DNA of 64,000 nt from CAZXGD01 sp046350455 (lineage in GTDB: Bacteria; Planctomycetota; Phycisphaerae; Phycisphaerales; SM1A02), in assembly GCA_046350455.1 (NCBI GenBank), contig JAXMAM010000006.1, positions 1-64,000 of the forward strand, given 5' to 3'. Positions 8,890 through 18,258 of the stretch are shown here, piece after piece; position 1 is the first letter of the stretch, and every line of letters begins with the position of its first letter. The notes under the pieces are model-generated. The model did no database searches, had not been told where the DNA came from, and was given only the letters and a program-made list of their open reading frames with translations. Position numbers and translations under genes: made by a program.

Positions 8890-10170
8890 ATGCGTTCGTA
8901 CACTTGGGGGGTGGAAGGCCAGCGGGTCATCCTGCATGCCGATCTGGACGCATTCTTCGCTTCGGTGGAGCAGCTGGATGACCCATCGCTCCGGGGCCGC
9001 CCCGTGCTGGTGGGAGGCACGGGCAACCGCGGCGTGGTGTGCGCCGCCAGCTATGAGGCGCGCCCCTTTGGCTGCCGCAGCGCCATGCCCATGGGCCGCG
9101 CGCGCTCTCTCTGCCCGCAGGCGGTGGTGGTCCGGCCGCGCTTTGATCGATATTGCGAGCTCAGCGACCAGTTCATGACCATCCTGGGCAGCTTCAGCCC
9201 CTTGATCGAGGCGCTCAGCCTGGACGAGGCCTTTGTGGACGTCACGGGGAGCGTGCGCCTGTTCGGAAGCGGCGGGAAGATCGCCGCGGACATCCGCGCC
9301 CGCACGCGCGCGGAACTTGGCCTGGCAGTCAGCGTGGGCGTGGCGCCCTGCAAGTTCGTGGCCAAGATCGCCAGCGACCTGTGCAAGCCAGACGGCCTGC
9401 TGGCGGTGCCGATGGAGGGACTGCAGGAATGGCTCGCGCCGCTGCCCATCGAGCGCATGTGGGGCGTGGGGCCGCGCACGCTGCCGCACTACCACGCCGC
9501 GGGCATCCGCACGTTTGGCCACTTGCAGCGCATGCCGCCAGAGACGCTCCAGCAGCTGCTGGGCGACCACGCCCTGCACACGCAGCAACTGGCGCTGGGC
9601 CACGACGACCGCGCGGTGCACACCGAGCACGAGGCCAAGGGCGTGGGCAAGGAACGCACTTTTGGGCACGACCTGGACCACCCGGACGCAGTGCTGAGCG
9701 AGCTGCACAGCCTGGTGCAGGCGGCCTGCGCGCGCCTTCGCGCCAGCGGTGGACGAACCCGCCGCTTCACGCTCAAGATCCGCTTCAGCGACTTTGAGAC
9801 CATCACCCGCAGCGCCACGCTGGCCACAGAGACCGACTCCACCACCGAAGTGTGGGCGTGCGCTCGCCAGACCTTTGAGCAGTGGGCGGCCAGGAGCTTC
9901 CAGCCGGTGCGGCTGGTTGGCATCCGCCTGGAGCGCCTGGGCGCGTTCGTGCCAGACCTGTTCACCGACGCGCACGCTGAGAAGCAGCGCACGCTGGACC
10001 GCGTGGCCGACGCCATCGAGGCGCGCTTTGGACGAGGCGCAGCAGTGCGCGGCAGCGGGGCGCGCAGCGGTGAGACGCACAGCAGCGAGACGCGCAGCAG
10101 TGAGACACGCCGCGGCCCAAAGCACGGCGGGGCCCCGCCCGGCGATTCACGCTCGGTGCGCGCGGACTAG
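8890..10170 (+). CDS. dinB: DNA polymerase IV (Y-family translesion polymerase)
   Basis: Pol IV copies damaged templates with low fidelity. The palm-domain catalytic acidics are present: Asp18 in LHADLDAFFASVE, and Asp112/Glu113 in SLDEAFVDVTGS. SVGVAPCKFVAKIASD and WGVGPRT (helix-hairpin-helix thumb region) also match. At 426 residues it exceeds E. coli Pol IV (351); the surplus is a C-terminal tail after position 385 with a tandem S-S-E-T-R repeat encoded by an imperfect 15-bp repeat. The start could be 8 codons upstream or a GTG at 8911. The stop overlaps the end of the following minus-strand gene by 4 bases. No LexA box was identified. Confidence 0.93.
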   Translation: MRSYTWGVEGQRVILHADLDAFFASVEQLDDPSLRGRPVLVGGTGNRGVVCAASYEARPFGCRSAMPMGRARSLCPQAVVVRPRFDRYCELSDQFMTILGSFSPLIEALSLDEAFVDVTGSVRLFGSGGKIAADIRARTRAELGLAVSVGVAPCKFVAKIASDLCKPDGLLAVPMEGLQEWLAPLPIERMWGVGPRTLPHYHAAGIRTFGHLQRMPPETLQQLLGDHALHTQQLALGHDDRAVHTEHEAKGVGKERTFGHDLDHPDAVLSELHSLVQAACARLRASGGRTRRFTLKIRFSDFETITRSATLATETDSTTEVWACARQTFEQWAARSFQPVRLVGIRLERLGAFVPDLFTDAHAEKQRTLDRVADAIEARFGRGAAVRGSGARSGETHSSETRSSETRRGPKHGGAPPGDSRSVRAD

Positions 10171-10826
10171 CGATCCTTGCGCGCGGGTGGCCAGCACAGT
10201 CCACCCCAGTCGTCCGCGTAGCCGTGATGCGTGACGATCTGCACAAAGGCCATGGCCAGCACGTCCAGCAGCATGCACGTGCGCTTCAGCACCGTGCGGT
10301 TCTCCTTGCTGCCGTAGGTGGCGCCGCCGCCAGCCAGCTGCGCATGCACCAGCGCAGCGCGCTCAAGCAGGAGCGACAGCACGCGCTCCCAGCGCCGGCG
10401 CTGGTAGAGGTCCGCCAGATCCACGCCCTGCGGAAAGAACCGCGCCAGGTAGCGATCGCTGAACATGCTCTGCACCAGCGTGCGCTCGCGCTGCAGGGCT
10501 GTGGGCACCAGACCGTCCTGATCGTGCGCCATGACCTGCTTGACAAACGCCGCCAGCGCTGCGCGCTCTGCGATGGGCGCCTTGGCCCTGCTGTCCCACC
10601 GTGCGCACAGCGCAGCGATGCCAGCCCATTGCGCCAGCAGCCGGTCGTCCAGCTGTTCATCGGTGCAGCTGGCAGCATGCTCCAGCCACGTGAACGCGCG
10701 GTGAATGCGGATGCGGTTGTCCTCGTACAGCAATGCGTCTGCGTACGAGTCGCGGCGCGGCTTCCACAGCTTGCGCAGCGTGCTCAGATCAATGGGCGCC
10801 GTGGACAGTGCCGAAGCCATGGACAC
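10167..10826 (-). CDS. Conserved-looking cytosolic protein of unknown function
   Basis: 219 residues, no signal peptide or membrane span, mostly helical. The middle (RRRWERVLSLLLERAALVH) and end (ENRTVLKRTCMLLDVLAMAFVQIV) look like an all-alpha bundle. I do not recognise the family. The first codons allow two starts two residues apart (MSMAS). It is tail-to-tail with dinB (4-base overlap) and head-to-head with chrA, whose start is 28 bases away, so its promoter would lie in a very short shared region or inside chrA. Confidence 0.6.
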   Translation of the reverse strand: MSMASALSTAPIDLSTLRKLWKPRRDSYADALLYEDNRIRIHRAFTWLEHAASCTDEQLDDRLLAQWAGIAALCARWDSRAKAPIAERAALAAFVKQVMAHDQDGLVPTALQRERTLVQSMFSDRYLARFFPQGVDLADLYQRRRWERVLSLLLERAALVHAQLAGGGATYGSKENRTVLKRTCMLLDVLAMAFVQIVTHHGYADDWGGLCWPPARKDR

Positions 10827-10854
10827 AGCGTAGCCCCGCTACGCTGCGCCCAGC

Positions 10855-12048
10855 ATGGATGGACCGCTTGGCATCTTTGCGGCCTTTCTGCGCATGGGCT
10901 GCACCAGCTTTGGTGGACCTGTGGCGCATCTGGGCTACTTCCACCGGCAGTTCGTGCAGCGCCGGGCGTGGGTGACAGAGGACACGTTCACCGACCTGCT
11001 GGCCATGTGCCAGTTCCTGCCGGGACCAGCTAGCTCGCAGCTGGGCTTTGCGCTGGGACTGCACCGCGGCGGGCTGGCGGGCGGCGTGGCAGCGTGGCTG
11101 GGCTTCACGCTGCCCAGCGCTGTGGCCATGGGCGTGGCCGGCGCTGCGCTGGCAGGGCGCATGGACGATGTGCCAGGCTGGCTGCTGGGACTCAAGGCGC
11201 TGGCGGTGGCGGCGGTGGCGCACGCGGTGATCGGCATGGCGGGACGGCTGAGCCATTCTGTGGTGCGGATTGGAGTGGCCGCCGCAGTGGCTGGCGCGCT
11301 GGTGGTCACGGCGCGCACCACCTCTGCCGCAGCGTGGGCGCAGCCTCTTGCCATCGCGGCAGGCGCTCTGGCGGGGGCGCTCCTGCTGCGCACCCGCGCA
11401 CCTGCAACGTCCGAACCTCCGCGCGGCCATGCGCTGGGAAGCGCAGCAGCGCTCGTGGCCGCAGCGGCCCTGCTGCTGTGCGCGTGGCTGGTGCCGCCGC
11501 AGACAGCGCTCGGCGCGGCCACCGCGAGCACCTACAGCGCTGGGGCGCTGGTCTTCGGCGGCGGGCACGTGGTGCTGCCGCTCCTGCAGGCGCCCTTTGT
11601 GCAGAACCACTGGCTGCCGGAGAGCACTGTGCTGGCGGGATACTCGCTGGCGCAGGCGGTGCCTGGTCCGCTGTTCACGCTGGCGTCGTTCCTGGGTGCC
11701 GCCATGGCCGCAGAGGCTGGGCGCACAGCTGTGGCCAGCGTTTTCGGCGCTGCCATGCTGACAGTGGCGGTGTTCCTACCTGGCCTCCTGCTGGTGCTGG
11801 CGGCGTGGCCGTGGTGGCACCGCCTGCGCAGCTGGCCTGCTGCGAGCGGCGCTGTGGCAGGCGCTGGCGCAGCAGTGGTGGGCGTGCTGGCGGCAGCGCT
11901 GGTTGACCCAGTGTTTCCTGCGGGCGTGCGCGATGGCTGGTCGTTCTGCCTGGCGGTGGGCTGCCTGCTGCTGCTGCACGTGCCCCGCATGCCTGTGGTG
12001 GCCGTGGTGGCGGCTGCAGCGGCGTACGGCCACTGGCTGCTGGCGTAG
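10855..12048 (+). CDS. chrA: Chromate transporter, two-domain CHR family
   Basis: A 397-residue integral membrane protein with the duplicated CHR signature. The first half has FLRMGCTSFGGPVAHLGYF, a Q-F-L-PGP motif (CQFLPGPASSQLGFALG) and hydrophobic helices. The second half repeats the pattern as GALVFGGGHVVLPLLQ and AQAVPGPLFTLASFLG. Long-chain ChrA proteins export chromate by proton antiport and give chromate resistance; whether this one moves chromate or another oxyanion is not shown. Length and the two CHR repeats match the family. No chrB regulator is adjacent. Confidence 0.92.
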   Translation: MDGPLGIFAAFLRMGCTSFGGPVAHLGYFHRQFVQRRAWVTEDTFTDLLAMCQFLPGPASSQLGFALGLHRGGLAGGVAAWLGFTLPSAVAMGVAGAALAGRMDDVPGWLLGLKALAVAAVAHAVIGMAGRLSHSVVRIGVAAAVAGALVVTARTTSAAAWAQPLAIAAGALAGALLLRTRAPATSEPPRGHALGSAAALVAAAALLLCAWLVPPQTALGAATASTYSAGALVFGGGHVVLPLLQAPFVQNHWLPESTVLAGYSLAQAVPGPLFTLASFLGAAMAAEAGRTAVASVFGAAMLTVAVFLPGLLLVLAAWPWWHRLRSWPAASGAVAGAGAAVVGVLAAALVDPVFPAGVRDGWSFCLAVGCLLLLHVPRMPVVAVVAAAAAYGHWLLA

Positions 12049-12087
12049 CGGCCGCGTCACGCGCGGCGGTCGCGCGCCGCGTAGCGC

Positions 12088-13026
12088 TCAGCGCGCCTCT
12101 TTGGCTGCTGGCTCGATGTGCGCAGTGGCGTTGCCGCCCTCCTGCCCGCCGCCCAGATGCTGCTCGATCTCCAGCTCGATCTGCGAGGCGATCTCGTGCG
12201 CTGTGGCCACATCCATGGTGCCAGGCAGCTGGATGTGGAAGTCCACCCAGTGGTGCCGCCCCAGGTGCCGCGTGCGCAGCTTGTGCCAGCTCTGGATGAA
12301 GGGCGCCCGCGCGCCTGGCCTGCCCTCCACATGCGCATCCAGGATGGCGCCCACCGCGGCGTAGTCATGCGGGTCCTGTTCATCCACCAGGTCGCCCAGC
12401 GCACGGCGGACCATGCGGTAGCCCACCACCAGGATCACTGCCGCCATGCCCAGCGCCACCACAGGGTCCACCCACTCAGCCCCCGTCGTCCGCACCACCA
12501 GCAGTGCGCCGATGGCAGCGCATGACGTGGCTGCGTCGGTCAACAGGTGCCGGCCATCGCCACCCAGGGCCACGCTGCCTGTGCGCCGGCCCAGTCCCAT
12601 CAGCCACAGGCCCAGCGCGCCGTTCACCACCACAGTGCCACCCACCAGCCACAGGCCAAGATCCACGTTCTCCAGGCTGCGGCCGCCCTCCACCAGCCGG
12701 TGGCACGCCTGCCACACGATGGTCACCGCTGCGCCCGCGATCAGCGCGCCCTCCACAGTGGCGCTGATGAACTCAAACTTGCCATGCCCATACGGATGCG
12801 TGCGGTCTGCTGGGCGATGCGCGTTCCACACCGCCCAGAACGCAAATCCGCTGGCCGCCACATTCACGATGCTCTCCATGGCATCGCTGTAGACCGCGCT
12901 GGATCCGGTCAGGCGCCACGCCACGAACTTCACCGCCATCAGCGCCACGCCAGCTACCACCGCGGCCACTGCAGCCTGGTGTTCCAGACGCGCCGTAGCG
13001 GGGTTGGACGCACCAGGGGCCGTCAT
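12088..13026 (-). CDS. Cation diffusion facilitator (CDF) metal-efflux protein
   Basis: 312 residues with six hydrophobic segments and a cytosolic C-terminal domain, the layout of CDF proton/metal antiporters. The transport-site positions are visible as SDAMES in helix 2 and HLLTDAATS in helix 5, the latter a good HxxxD half-site. The second acidic residue of the helix-2 site is Glu instead of Asp. HPYGHGKFE between helices is the usual CDF loop. The C-terminal domain has HHWVDFHIQLPG and HEIASQIELEIE. The metal cannot be assigned. It starts 10 bases after the membrane-fusion gene, so it is the last gene of an export operon. The start is chosen at MTAPG; the longer frame runs back through the Pro/Ala-rich end of the upstream gene. 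Confidence 0.88.
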   Translation of the reverse strand: MTAPGASNPATARLEHQAAVAAVVAGVALMAVKFVAWRLTGSSAVYSDAMESIVNVAASGFAFWAVWNAHRPADRTHPYGHGKFEFISATVEGALIAGAAVTIVWQACHRLVEGGRSLENVDLGLWLVGGTVVVNGALGLWLMGLGRRTGSVALGGDGRHLLTDAATSCAAIGALLVVRTTGAEWVDPVVALGMAAVILVVGYRMVRRALGDLVDEQDPHDYAAVGAILDAHVEGRPGARAPFIQSWHKLRTRHLGRHHWVDFHIQLPGTMDVATAHEIASQIELEIEQHLGGGQEGGNATAHIEPAAKEAR

Positions 13027-13036
13027 GCGTGCGTGC

Positions 13037-14239
13037 TCAGTGCGAGGGTGGAGCGGCAGCCGGCTGCGCTGCAGCTTCGGGTGGCGCGCCTGGTGCGGGT
13101 TGGCCGCCCGCCGCGGGTGGCGCGCCCGCCGCGGGCGGCGCGTCTGCCGCGGGCTGCCCGCCCGCCGTGCCACTGGCCGCAGCGCTGCGGCTCTTCAGCG
13201 TCTCGATGTACACGTCCAGCAGCTGGCCTGGCAGCACTGGCGGATTGGCTTCCTCGAACGCATAGATGGCCTGCATCACGCGGGTGTCAATGCGCTCTGC
13301 GTTCTCGCCAGTCAGCGTCTTCTTGGGCGCCACCAGCGGCACCAGGCGCACGAACTTCAGCGGGAACGTGGCCTGCTTGGCGCCGCGCAGGGCCGCCACC
13401 GCCTTGCCGTCCTTGGAAAAGCGCCACGCGTCCAGTTCATCAATGTCCACACGCACGTGCAGCGGCTGCAGGTTGCCCAGCACCATCTGCGTCTTGGCGC
13501 CCGGTCCAGCAGCTGCGTACTGGCCAGGCCTCGCGTCAATGCGCAGCACTGTGGCATCCACAGGCGCGCGCGCGATGGACCGCTCCAGCTCCATCTCGAT
13601 CACGCCCACCTCTGCACGCGCAGCGGTCACCTCCGCCTCCAGCACCTTCAGGTCCTCTGGGTACGTGCCCTTGCGGACAAACTCCAGGTTCGCCTGCGCC
13701 TCGGCCAGCTTGGCCTTGGCGTTGGCCAGCTCAAACTCGCGCGTGGGGCGCTCGTTGCGGCTGATGGCGCCCTCTTCACCGATGGCCAGCAGGCGCTTCA
13801 GGCGGCCATCTGCGTCGTTCACTGCGGCCTGCGCCTGATCCACGCGTGCCTGAGCCTGCGCCAGCGTCTCCGCCTTGGGCAGCGCCCGAGCCTGCTCCAA
13901 CCGCGCCTGCGCGGCGGCCAGCCTGGCTTGCGAGTTCTGCTGCTGCGCGTTCAGCGCGCGGCGATCAATCACAAACAGCTGGTCGCCCTTCTTGACCTGC
14001 TGTCCCTCCACCACGGTCACGCTCTCGATGATGCCGCTCACCGGCGCGCCCAGCTCGATGAGCTCGGTGCTGGGCTCCACCACGCCGCTGCCGCTCACGC
14101 GGTCTGTGAAGGGGCTGGCGCTGGGAGGCACCGTAGGCGGCGGAACCATCACAGGGTTGGCCTGCAGCTTCACAGTGACGATGGCGGCCACGATGCCAGC
14201 CACGGCCAGGATTGGGAGGACGATGAACTTCCAGTTCAT
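13037..14239 (-). CDS. HlyD/DevB-type membrane-fusion protein
   Basis: 400 residues: one N-terminal membrane anchor (FIVLPILAVAGIVAAIVTV), a split biotinyl-lipoyl-like domain (LGAPVSGIIESVTVVEGQQVKKGDQLFVID and, after the hairpin, SIARAPVDATVLRIDARPG), and between them a long Ala/Gln-rich coiled-coil hairpin (residues about 100-225). This is the periplasmic adaptor of an ABC exporter and links the inner-membrane pump to an outer-membrane channel. It is encoded 24 bases after the ATPase gene, matching the DevBCA gene set. The last 45 residues are a low-complexity Ala/Pro/Gly repeat, absent from typical adaptors. No TolC-type channel gene is in the window. Confidence 0.87.
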   Translation of the reverse strand: MNWKFIVLPILAVAGIVAAIVTVKLQANPVMVPPPTVPPSASPFTDRVSGSGVVEPSTELIELGAPVSGIIESVTVVEGQQVKKGDQLFVIDRRALNAQQQNSQARLAAAQARLEQARALPKAETLAQAQARVDQAQAAVNDADGRLKRLLAIGEEGAISRNERPTREFELANAKAKLAEAQANLEFVRKGTYPEDLKVLEAEVTAARAEVGVIEMELERSIARAPVDATVLRIDARPGQYAAAGPGAKTQMVLGNLQPLHVRVDIDELDAWRFSKDGKAVAALRGAKQATFPLKFVRLVPLVAPKKTLTGENAERIDTRVMQAIYAFEEANPPVLPGQLLDVYIETLKSRSAAASGTAGGQPAADAPPAAGAPPAAGGQPAPGAPPEAAAQPAAAPPSH

Positions 14240-14263
14240 GGGGCTTCTTCCACTCTACGCGAT

Positions 14264-15055
14264 TTACTTGGCCTGTTCCGCCTTGCGGAGCGCAGCCATG
14301 CGGCTCCACTCCTCCTCGTCCAGGTTGCCCAGCTTGGCGGCGCTCTCACGCAAGGCCTCTGCTGGCGTGGAGATGTGCGTCACCTTGCCGTCGTCCAGGT
14401 GGGCGATGCGGTCGGCAAAGTGAAAGATGCGCTCGTCGTGCGTCACCAGGATTACCACGCGCTCAGGATTGATGGCGGCATCGCGGATGAGGTGCATCAC
14501 GCGCTGGCCCGTGGCTCCGTCCAGCGCGCTGGTGGGCTCGTCGCAGACCAGGAGGCGCGGCTCATGCACCAGTGCGCGCGCGATGGCCACGCGCTGCTGC
14601 TGGCCACCCGACAGCTTGGTGGGCCGCGTGCGCTCGCGCCCCTTCAGGCCCACCGCCTCCAGCAGCACGGCGGAGCGCTCGAACGCGTCCTTCTTGGGAT
14701 GCCCGCGCAGCAGGAGCGGCACCGCCACGTTCTCCACCACCGTCACCTGCGGGATCAGGTTGAACTGCTGGAAGATGAAGCCCACATTCTGGCCACGCCA
14801 CACGGTGCGCTCGTGGTTGTTCATGGAGCCTGGGTCTGCGCCCAGCACGTGGCACTCGCCGTGGTCGCGTCCCAGCAGTCCGGCCAGGATGGAGATGAGC
14901 GTGGTCTTGCCGCAGCCGCTGGGGCCCACCAAGGCCATCATCTCGCCGTAGTGCACCTCCATGGTGATGCCGGTCAGCGCGCGCACAGCAGAGTCGCCCA
15001 CGCCAAAGGTCTTGGTGACTCCGCGGCACACGATGCTCTCGCGCAGCTCGCTCAT
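14264..15055 (-). CDS. ABC transporter ATPase, DevA/LolD-like
   Basis: 263 residues with all ABC motifs in order: Walker A GPSGCGKTT, Q-loop FQQFNLIPQ, signature LSGGQQQR, Walker B LLVCDEPTSALD and the H-loop THDER. It energises the permease encoded just upstream: the start codon overlaps that gene's stop (ATGA). The order permease-ATPase-adaptor and the sequences fit DevCAB-type exporters, which in cyanobacteria export envelope lipids; the substrate here is unknown. The frame is open upstream of the chosen start, but only antisense-like sequence of the permease gene lies there. Confidence 0.92.
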   Translation of the reverse strand: MSELRESIVCRGVTKTFGVGDSAVRALTGITMEVHYGEMMALVGPSGCGKTTLISILAGLLGRDHGECHVLGADPGSMNNHERTVWRGQNVGFIFQQFNLIPQVTVVENVAVPLLLRGHPKKDAFERSAVLLEAVGLKGRERTRPTKLSGGQQQRVAIARALVHEPRLLVCDEPTSALDGATGQRVMHLIRDAAINPERVVILVTHDERIFHFADRIAHLDDGKVTHISTPAEALRESAAKLGNLDEEEWSRMAALRKAEQAK

Positions 15056-16218
15056 CCCTGGAACACCTCGGATGGATCCAGCTTGACCACCCTGCGCATG
15101 CTGAACAGGCTGCTGGCCACCACGATGAACACCACAGCGCCGGCGGCGATGAGCGGAATGTGCCACGTGAGCTTGAACGCCAGGCGGTCCTGCGGAATGG
15201 TGAGGCCCACCAGCGCTGTGGCGCCCAGCCCAATGCCCAGTCCCAGCACGCCCGCCACCATGCCCTGCAGCGCCACCAGGCTCAAGAGGCGCGCAGTGGT
15301 GGCGCCCATGGCCTTCATGGCGCCGAAGTACTTCAGGTTGTCCAGCGTGAAGTTGTAAAACATCTGCCCCGAGATGGCCACGCCCACCATGAAGCCCAGC
15401 ACGATGGCGATGCCAAAGTTGATGGGAATGCCGGTCTGCTTCATCCAGAAGTCCAGCGTCTTCCATGCGAACTCGTTGGGAGTGAGCACCGTGAGCTCTG
15501 TCTCTGCAGCCAGCCGCCGCTGAAGGTCCTTGATGTCCACGCCCGGCTCAGCCTTCACCAGCACCATGCTCAGCGTGCGCCGGTTGGCGGGCGCGAACGA
15601 GATGGCGCGCGAGTACGTGGTGTAGATGGTGGGCACGTTCTGGAACGTGGGCTTGGTCTCTGCGATGCCGGCGATCACCGCGCGCCGTTCGTTCAGCTCC
15701 AGCTCCTCGCCAATTCCGATGGGACGCTTGGCGCCGTCTGGCTTGGCTGGGTCCTCTGGCTGCGCCAGGCGGTTCCGCGCGCCGCGGGTCTCGATGATGA
15801 TGGTGTCAGGCTGCCGCAGCGCCTCCACCGACCCCTCCACCATGCGCGGTGGCGCGCCGATGAGGCTGGCGTCGTCCACGCCCACCACGTCGCACATCTG
15901 GCGCGAGCCGTTGGGCAGCTTGGCCATGAGCAGGCTCTTGAAGATCGGCACCGCCCACTGCACGCCCTCCACGCTGCGCACGCGCTGCAGCGCGGTCACC
16001 TGCATGGGCTTCACGTCGTCCACAAAGAGCAGCGTGGGATCCATCACCCACAGGTCGGGCTGCGGGGTCTCGTCCAGCAGCGCGTAGGTGCGGGTCATCA
16101 GCCCCACAAAGATGGCCGCCTGCTGCGCGATCAGCAGCGTGGCAAAGCTCAGGCCCAGAAGGATGCCGTAGAACTTGGCGGTGTCGCCAAACAGCATCTT
16201 GATGGCGATGACTCTCAT
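15052..16218 (-). CDS. ABC transporter permease, DevC/FtsX-like
   Basis: 388 residues: an N-terminal membrane segment (FYGILLGLSFATLLIAQQAAIFVGL), a periplasmic domain of about 200 residues, and three C-terminal membrane segments (FGIAIVLGFMVGVAISG; a Gly-rich helix VAGVLGLGIGLGATALVGL; LIAAGAVVFIVVASSLF), ending RRVVKLDPSEVFQG. The EVFQG end and MKAMGATTARLLSLV coupling helix are typical of MacB/FtsX/DevC permeases. The short N-terminal MRVIAIKMLFGD fits DevC. It lies 59 bases downstream of kup on the same strand and overlaps the ATPase start by 4 bases. Two copies would form the membrane part of the exporter. Confidence 0.88.
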   Translation of the reverse strand: MRVIAIKMLFGDTAKFYGILLGLSFATLLIAQQAAIFVGLMTRTYALLDETPQPDLWVMDPTLLFVDDVKPMQVTALQRVRSVEGVQWAVPIFKSLLMAKLPNGSRQMCDVVGVDDASLIGAPPRMVEGSVEALRQPDTIIIETRGARNRLAQPEDPAKPDGAKRPIGIGEELELNERRAVIAGIAETKPTFQNVPTIYTTYSRAISFAPANRRTLSMVLVKAEPGVDIKDLQRRLAAETELTVLTPNEFAWKTLDFWMKQTGIPINFGIAIVLGFMVGVAISGQMFYNFTLDNLKYFGAMKAMGATTARLLSLVALQGMVAGVLGLGIGLGATALVGLTIPQDRLAFKLTWHIPLIAAGAVVFIVVASSLFSMRRVVKLDPSEVFQG

Positions 16219-16277
16219 GGGGGCTAGAAGCGTATGCGGCCCGGACCGCCCCGGCGCGGGCGGCGGCGGCCACAGGG

Positions 16278-18224
16278 CTAGATCTTCATCTGCGTGCCGA
16301 ACTCCACCACGCGGTCGGTGGGCAGGTGGAAGCTGTCGGTGGCGGTGGCGGCGTTGGTATGCAGCAGGGCAAAGAGCCGCTTGCCCCAGCCAGGCATGGG
16401 CGAAGGCCCACCGGGCAGCACCTTCATCTTTCGCGCAAAGTAGGTGGTGGACTCCTCGTCCCACGGCAGGCCCAGCTCGCGGGCGCGCGTGAGGATGCGC
16501 AGCGTGTCCGGCTCCTCCATGAAGCCCACGTCTGCCGTCACGGCCCAGAAGCCGTCTGGCATCCACCGCACATGCACGCGGCGTGACTCCGCCACATAGG
16601 GCTGATCCTTGGGGATGATGGACAAGAGCACCACCTGTTCATGCAGCACGTGCGCGTGTCGCACGAAGGTCACCAGCGCAAAGGGCGCCTGCGCTGCGGG
16701 CGTCAGGAACACCGCGGTACCGGGCACGCGTGGCACGGCCTCGCTCCACAGGCGACCAAGGAACTCGTGGATGCCTTCGGTCTGCTCTGCAATGAGCCGG
16801 CTGAGGTGGAACGTGCCCTGCCGCCAGGTGATCATCACCACGCCGGCAAACGCAGCGATGAGCAGCGCATACCAGCCGCCGTGGAAGAGCTTCATCATGT
16901 TGGAGCTCATGAAGGCCAGGTCAATGAACAGGAACATGCCTGCCAGCGGATACACCACGCCGCGCGACCAGCGCCAGGTGCGGCGCGCCACCTCCGCCCA
17001 CAGCAGGCTGGTGATGGCCATCACCGCTGTTACAGCGATTCCATAGGCGTCCGCCAGCGCCGCAGAGTTGCGGAACAGGAATACGGTGGTCAGGCAGCCC
17101 ACCATCATGCTCCAGTTCAGGAACGGGATGTAGATCTGCCCTTCCGTGTGCCGGTCTGTGTGGATGATCTTGAGCCGTGGCAGGTAGTTCAGGCGGATGG
17201 CCTGCCGTGCCATGCTGAACACACCGGAGATCATGGCCTGGCTGGCGATGATGGTGGCCACGGTGGCCAGGATGACCATGGGGATCAGCCACGTGCGCGG
17301 CACCATGCCGAAAAAGGGCTTGTACAGGTGCAGGTCCATGCCTTGCTCGGGCGGATGGTCCAGCACCCAGGCTCCCTGGCCAAAGTAGTTCAGCAGTAGG
17401 CAGGGCCAGACCAGCGCGAACCAGCCCAGGCGAATGGGGCCGATGCCAAAGTGCCCGATGTCCGCGTACAGCGCCTCTGCGCCGGTCACCACCAGCACGA
17501 TGGCGCCCAGCAGCATGAAGGTCTCAGCGGGGCGGTCCCACAGCAGCTCCAGCGCGTACATGGGGTTCACCGCTGCCAGCACGGGCCACTCGTCTGAAAT
17601 GGCCATGGCGCCCAGGAACCCAATGGTGAGGAACCACACCACCATGATCGGCCCCAGCACCTTGCCGATGTGCCCTGTGCCAAAGCGCTGCACCATAAAG
17701 AGCGCCACCAGCACCACGGTGGTCAGCGGCGCCACGTACTGGCCAAGCCGGTGATCCACCAGCTCAAGACCTTCCATGGCGGACAGCACCGAGATGCTGG
17801 GCGTGATCACGCCGTCGCCAAAGAGAAGGCCGCTGCCCAGGATGGCGATGAAGCCAAAGAACGCCAGGCGCGTACCGTGGTTGCGCGTGAGCGCGCGCGG
17901 CACCAGCGAAAGCAGCGCAAACAGGCCACCCTCGCCGCGGTTGGTGGCACGGGTGATGAAGAACTGGTACTTGACCACCACCACCAGCGCCAGCGCCCAG
18001 AAGACCAGCGACAGGATGCCCAGCACAAACTCGCGTTCTGCTGCGCCGTGCTTGAAGATGGTCTCCTGGAGTGCGTACAGCGGGCTGGTGCCGATGTCGC
18101 CAAACACCACGCCCACGGCGCCAATGGCCAGCGGCAGCAAGCGCCCGTGGGGGCCAGCGTGCACTTCCTGCGGGACATGCGCAGCAGCAGGAGAAGGGGC
18201 GGTCTGGGCGTTCTCAGAACTCAA
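16278..18224 (-). CDS. kup: KUP-family potassium uptake protein
   Basis: 648 residues, close to E. coli Kup (622). The diagnostic first helix reads GAVGVVFGDIGTSPLYALQE, followed by about 11 more hydrophobic segments (for example FFGFIAILGSGLLFGDGVITPSISVL) and a soluble C-terminal domain of about 190 residues. It should import K+ with protons through the inner membrane. It starts 34 bases after the proline-rich lipoprotein and ends 59 bases before the ABC permease, so it is probably within one long transcript. No frameshift or missing segment is evident. Confidence 0.95.
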   Translation of the reverse strand: MSSENAQTAPSPAAAHVPQEVHAGPHGRLLPLAIGAVGVVFGDIGTSPLYALQETIFKHGAAEREFVLGILSLVFWALALVVVVKYQFFITRATNRGEGGLFALLSLVPRALTRNHGTRLAFFGFIAILGSGLLFGDGVITPSISVLSAMEGLELVDHRLGQYVAPLTTVVLVALFMVQRFGTGHIGKVLGPIMVVWFLTIGFLGAMAISDEWPVLAAVNPMYALELLWDRPAETFMLLGAIVLVVTGAEALYADIGHFGIGPIRLGWFALVWPCLLLNYFGQGAWVLDHPPEQGMDLHLYKPFFGMVPRTWLIPMVILATVATIIASQAMISGVFSMARQAIRLNYLPRLKIIHTDRHTEGQIYIPFLNWSMMVGCLTTVFLFRNSAALADAYGIAVTAVMAITSLLWAEVARRTWRWSRGVVYPLAGMFLFIDLAFMSSNMMKLFHGGWYALLIAAFAGVVMITWRQGTFHLSRLIAEQTEGIHEFLGRLWSEAVPRVPGTAVFLTPAAQAPFALVTFVRHAHVLHEQVVLLSIIPKDQPYVAESRRVHVRWMPDGFWAVTADVGFMEEPDTLRILTRARELGLPWDEESTTYFARKMKVLPGGPSPMPGWGKRLFALLHTNAATATDSFHLPTDRVVEFGTQMKI

Positions 18225-18258
18225 GGAAAAGGGGCGCCGCGCGCCGAACCGTCGAATG

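Noticed and set aside
13004..15358. 784-codon plus-strand open frame across the CDF, adaptor and ATPase genes
   Set aside because: It crosses three well-supported minus-strand genes and their junctions and shows no protein motif.
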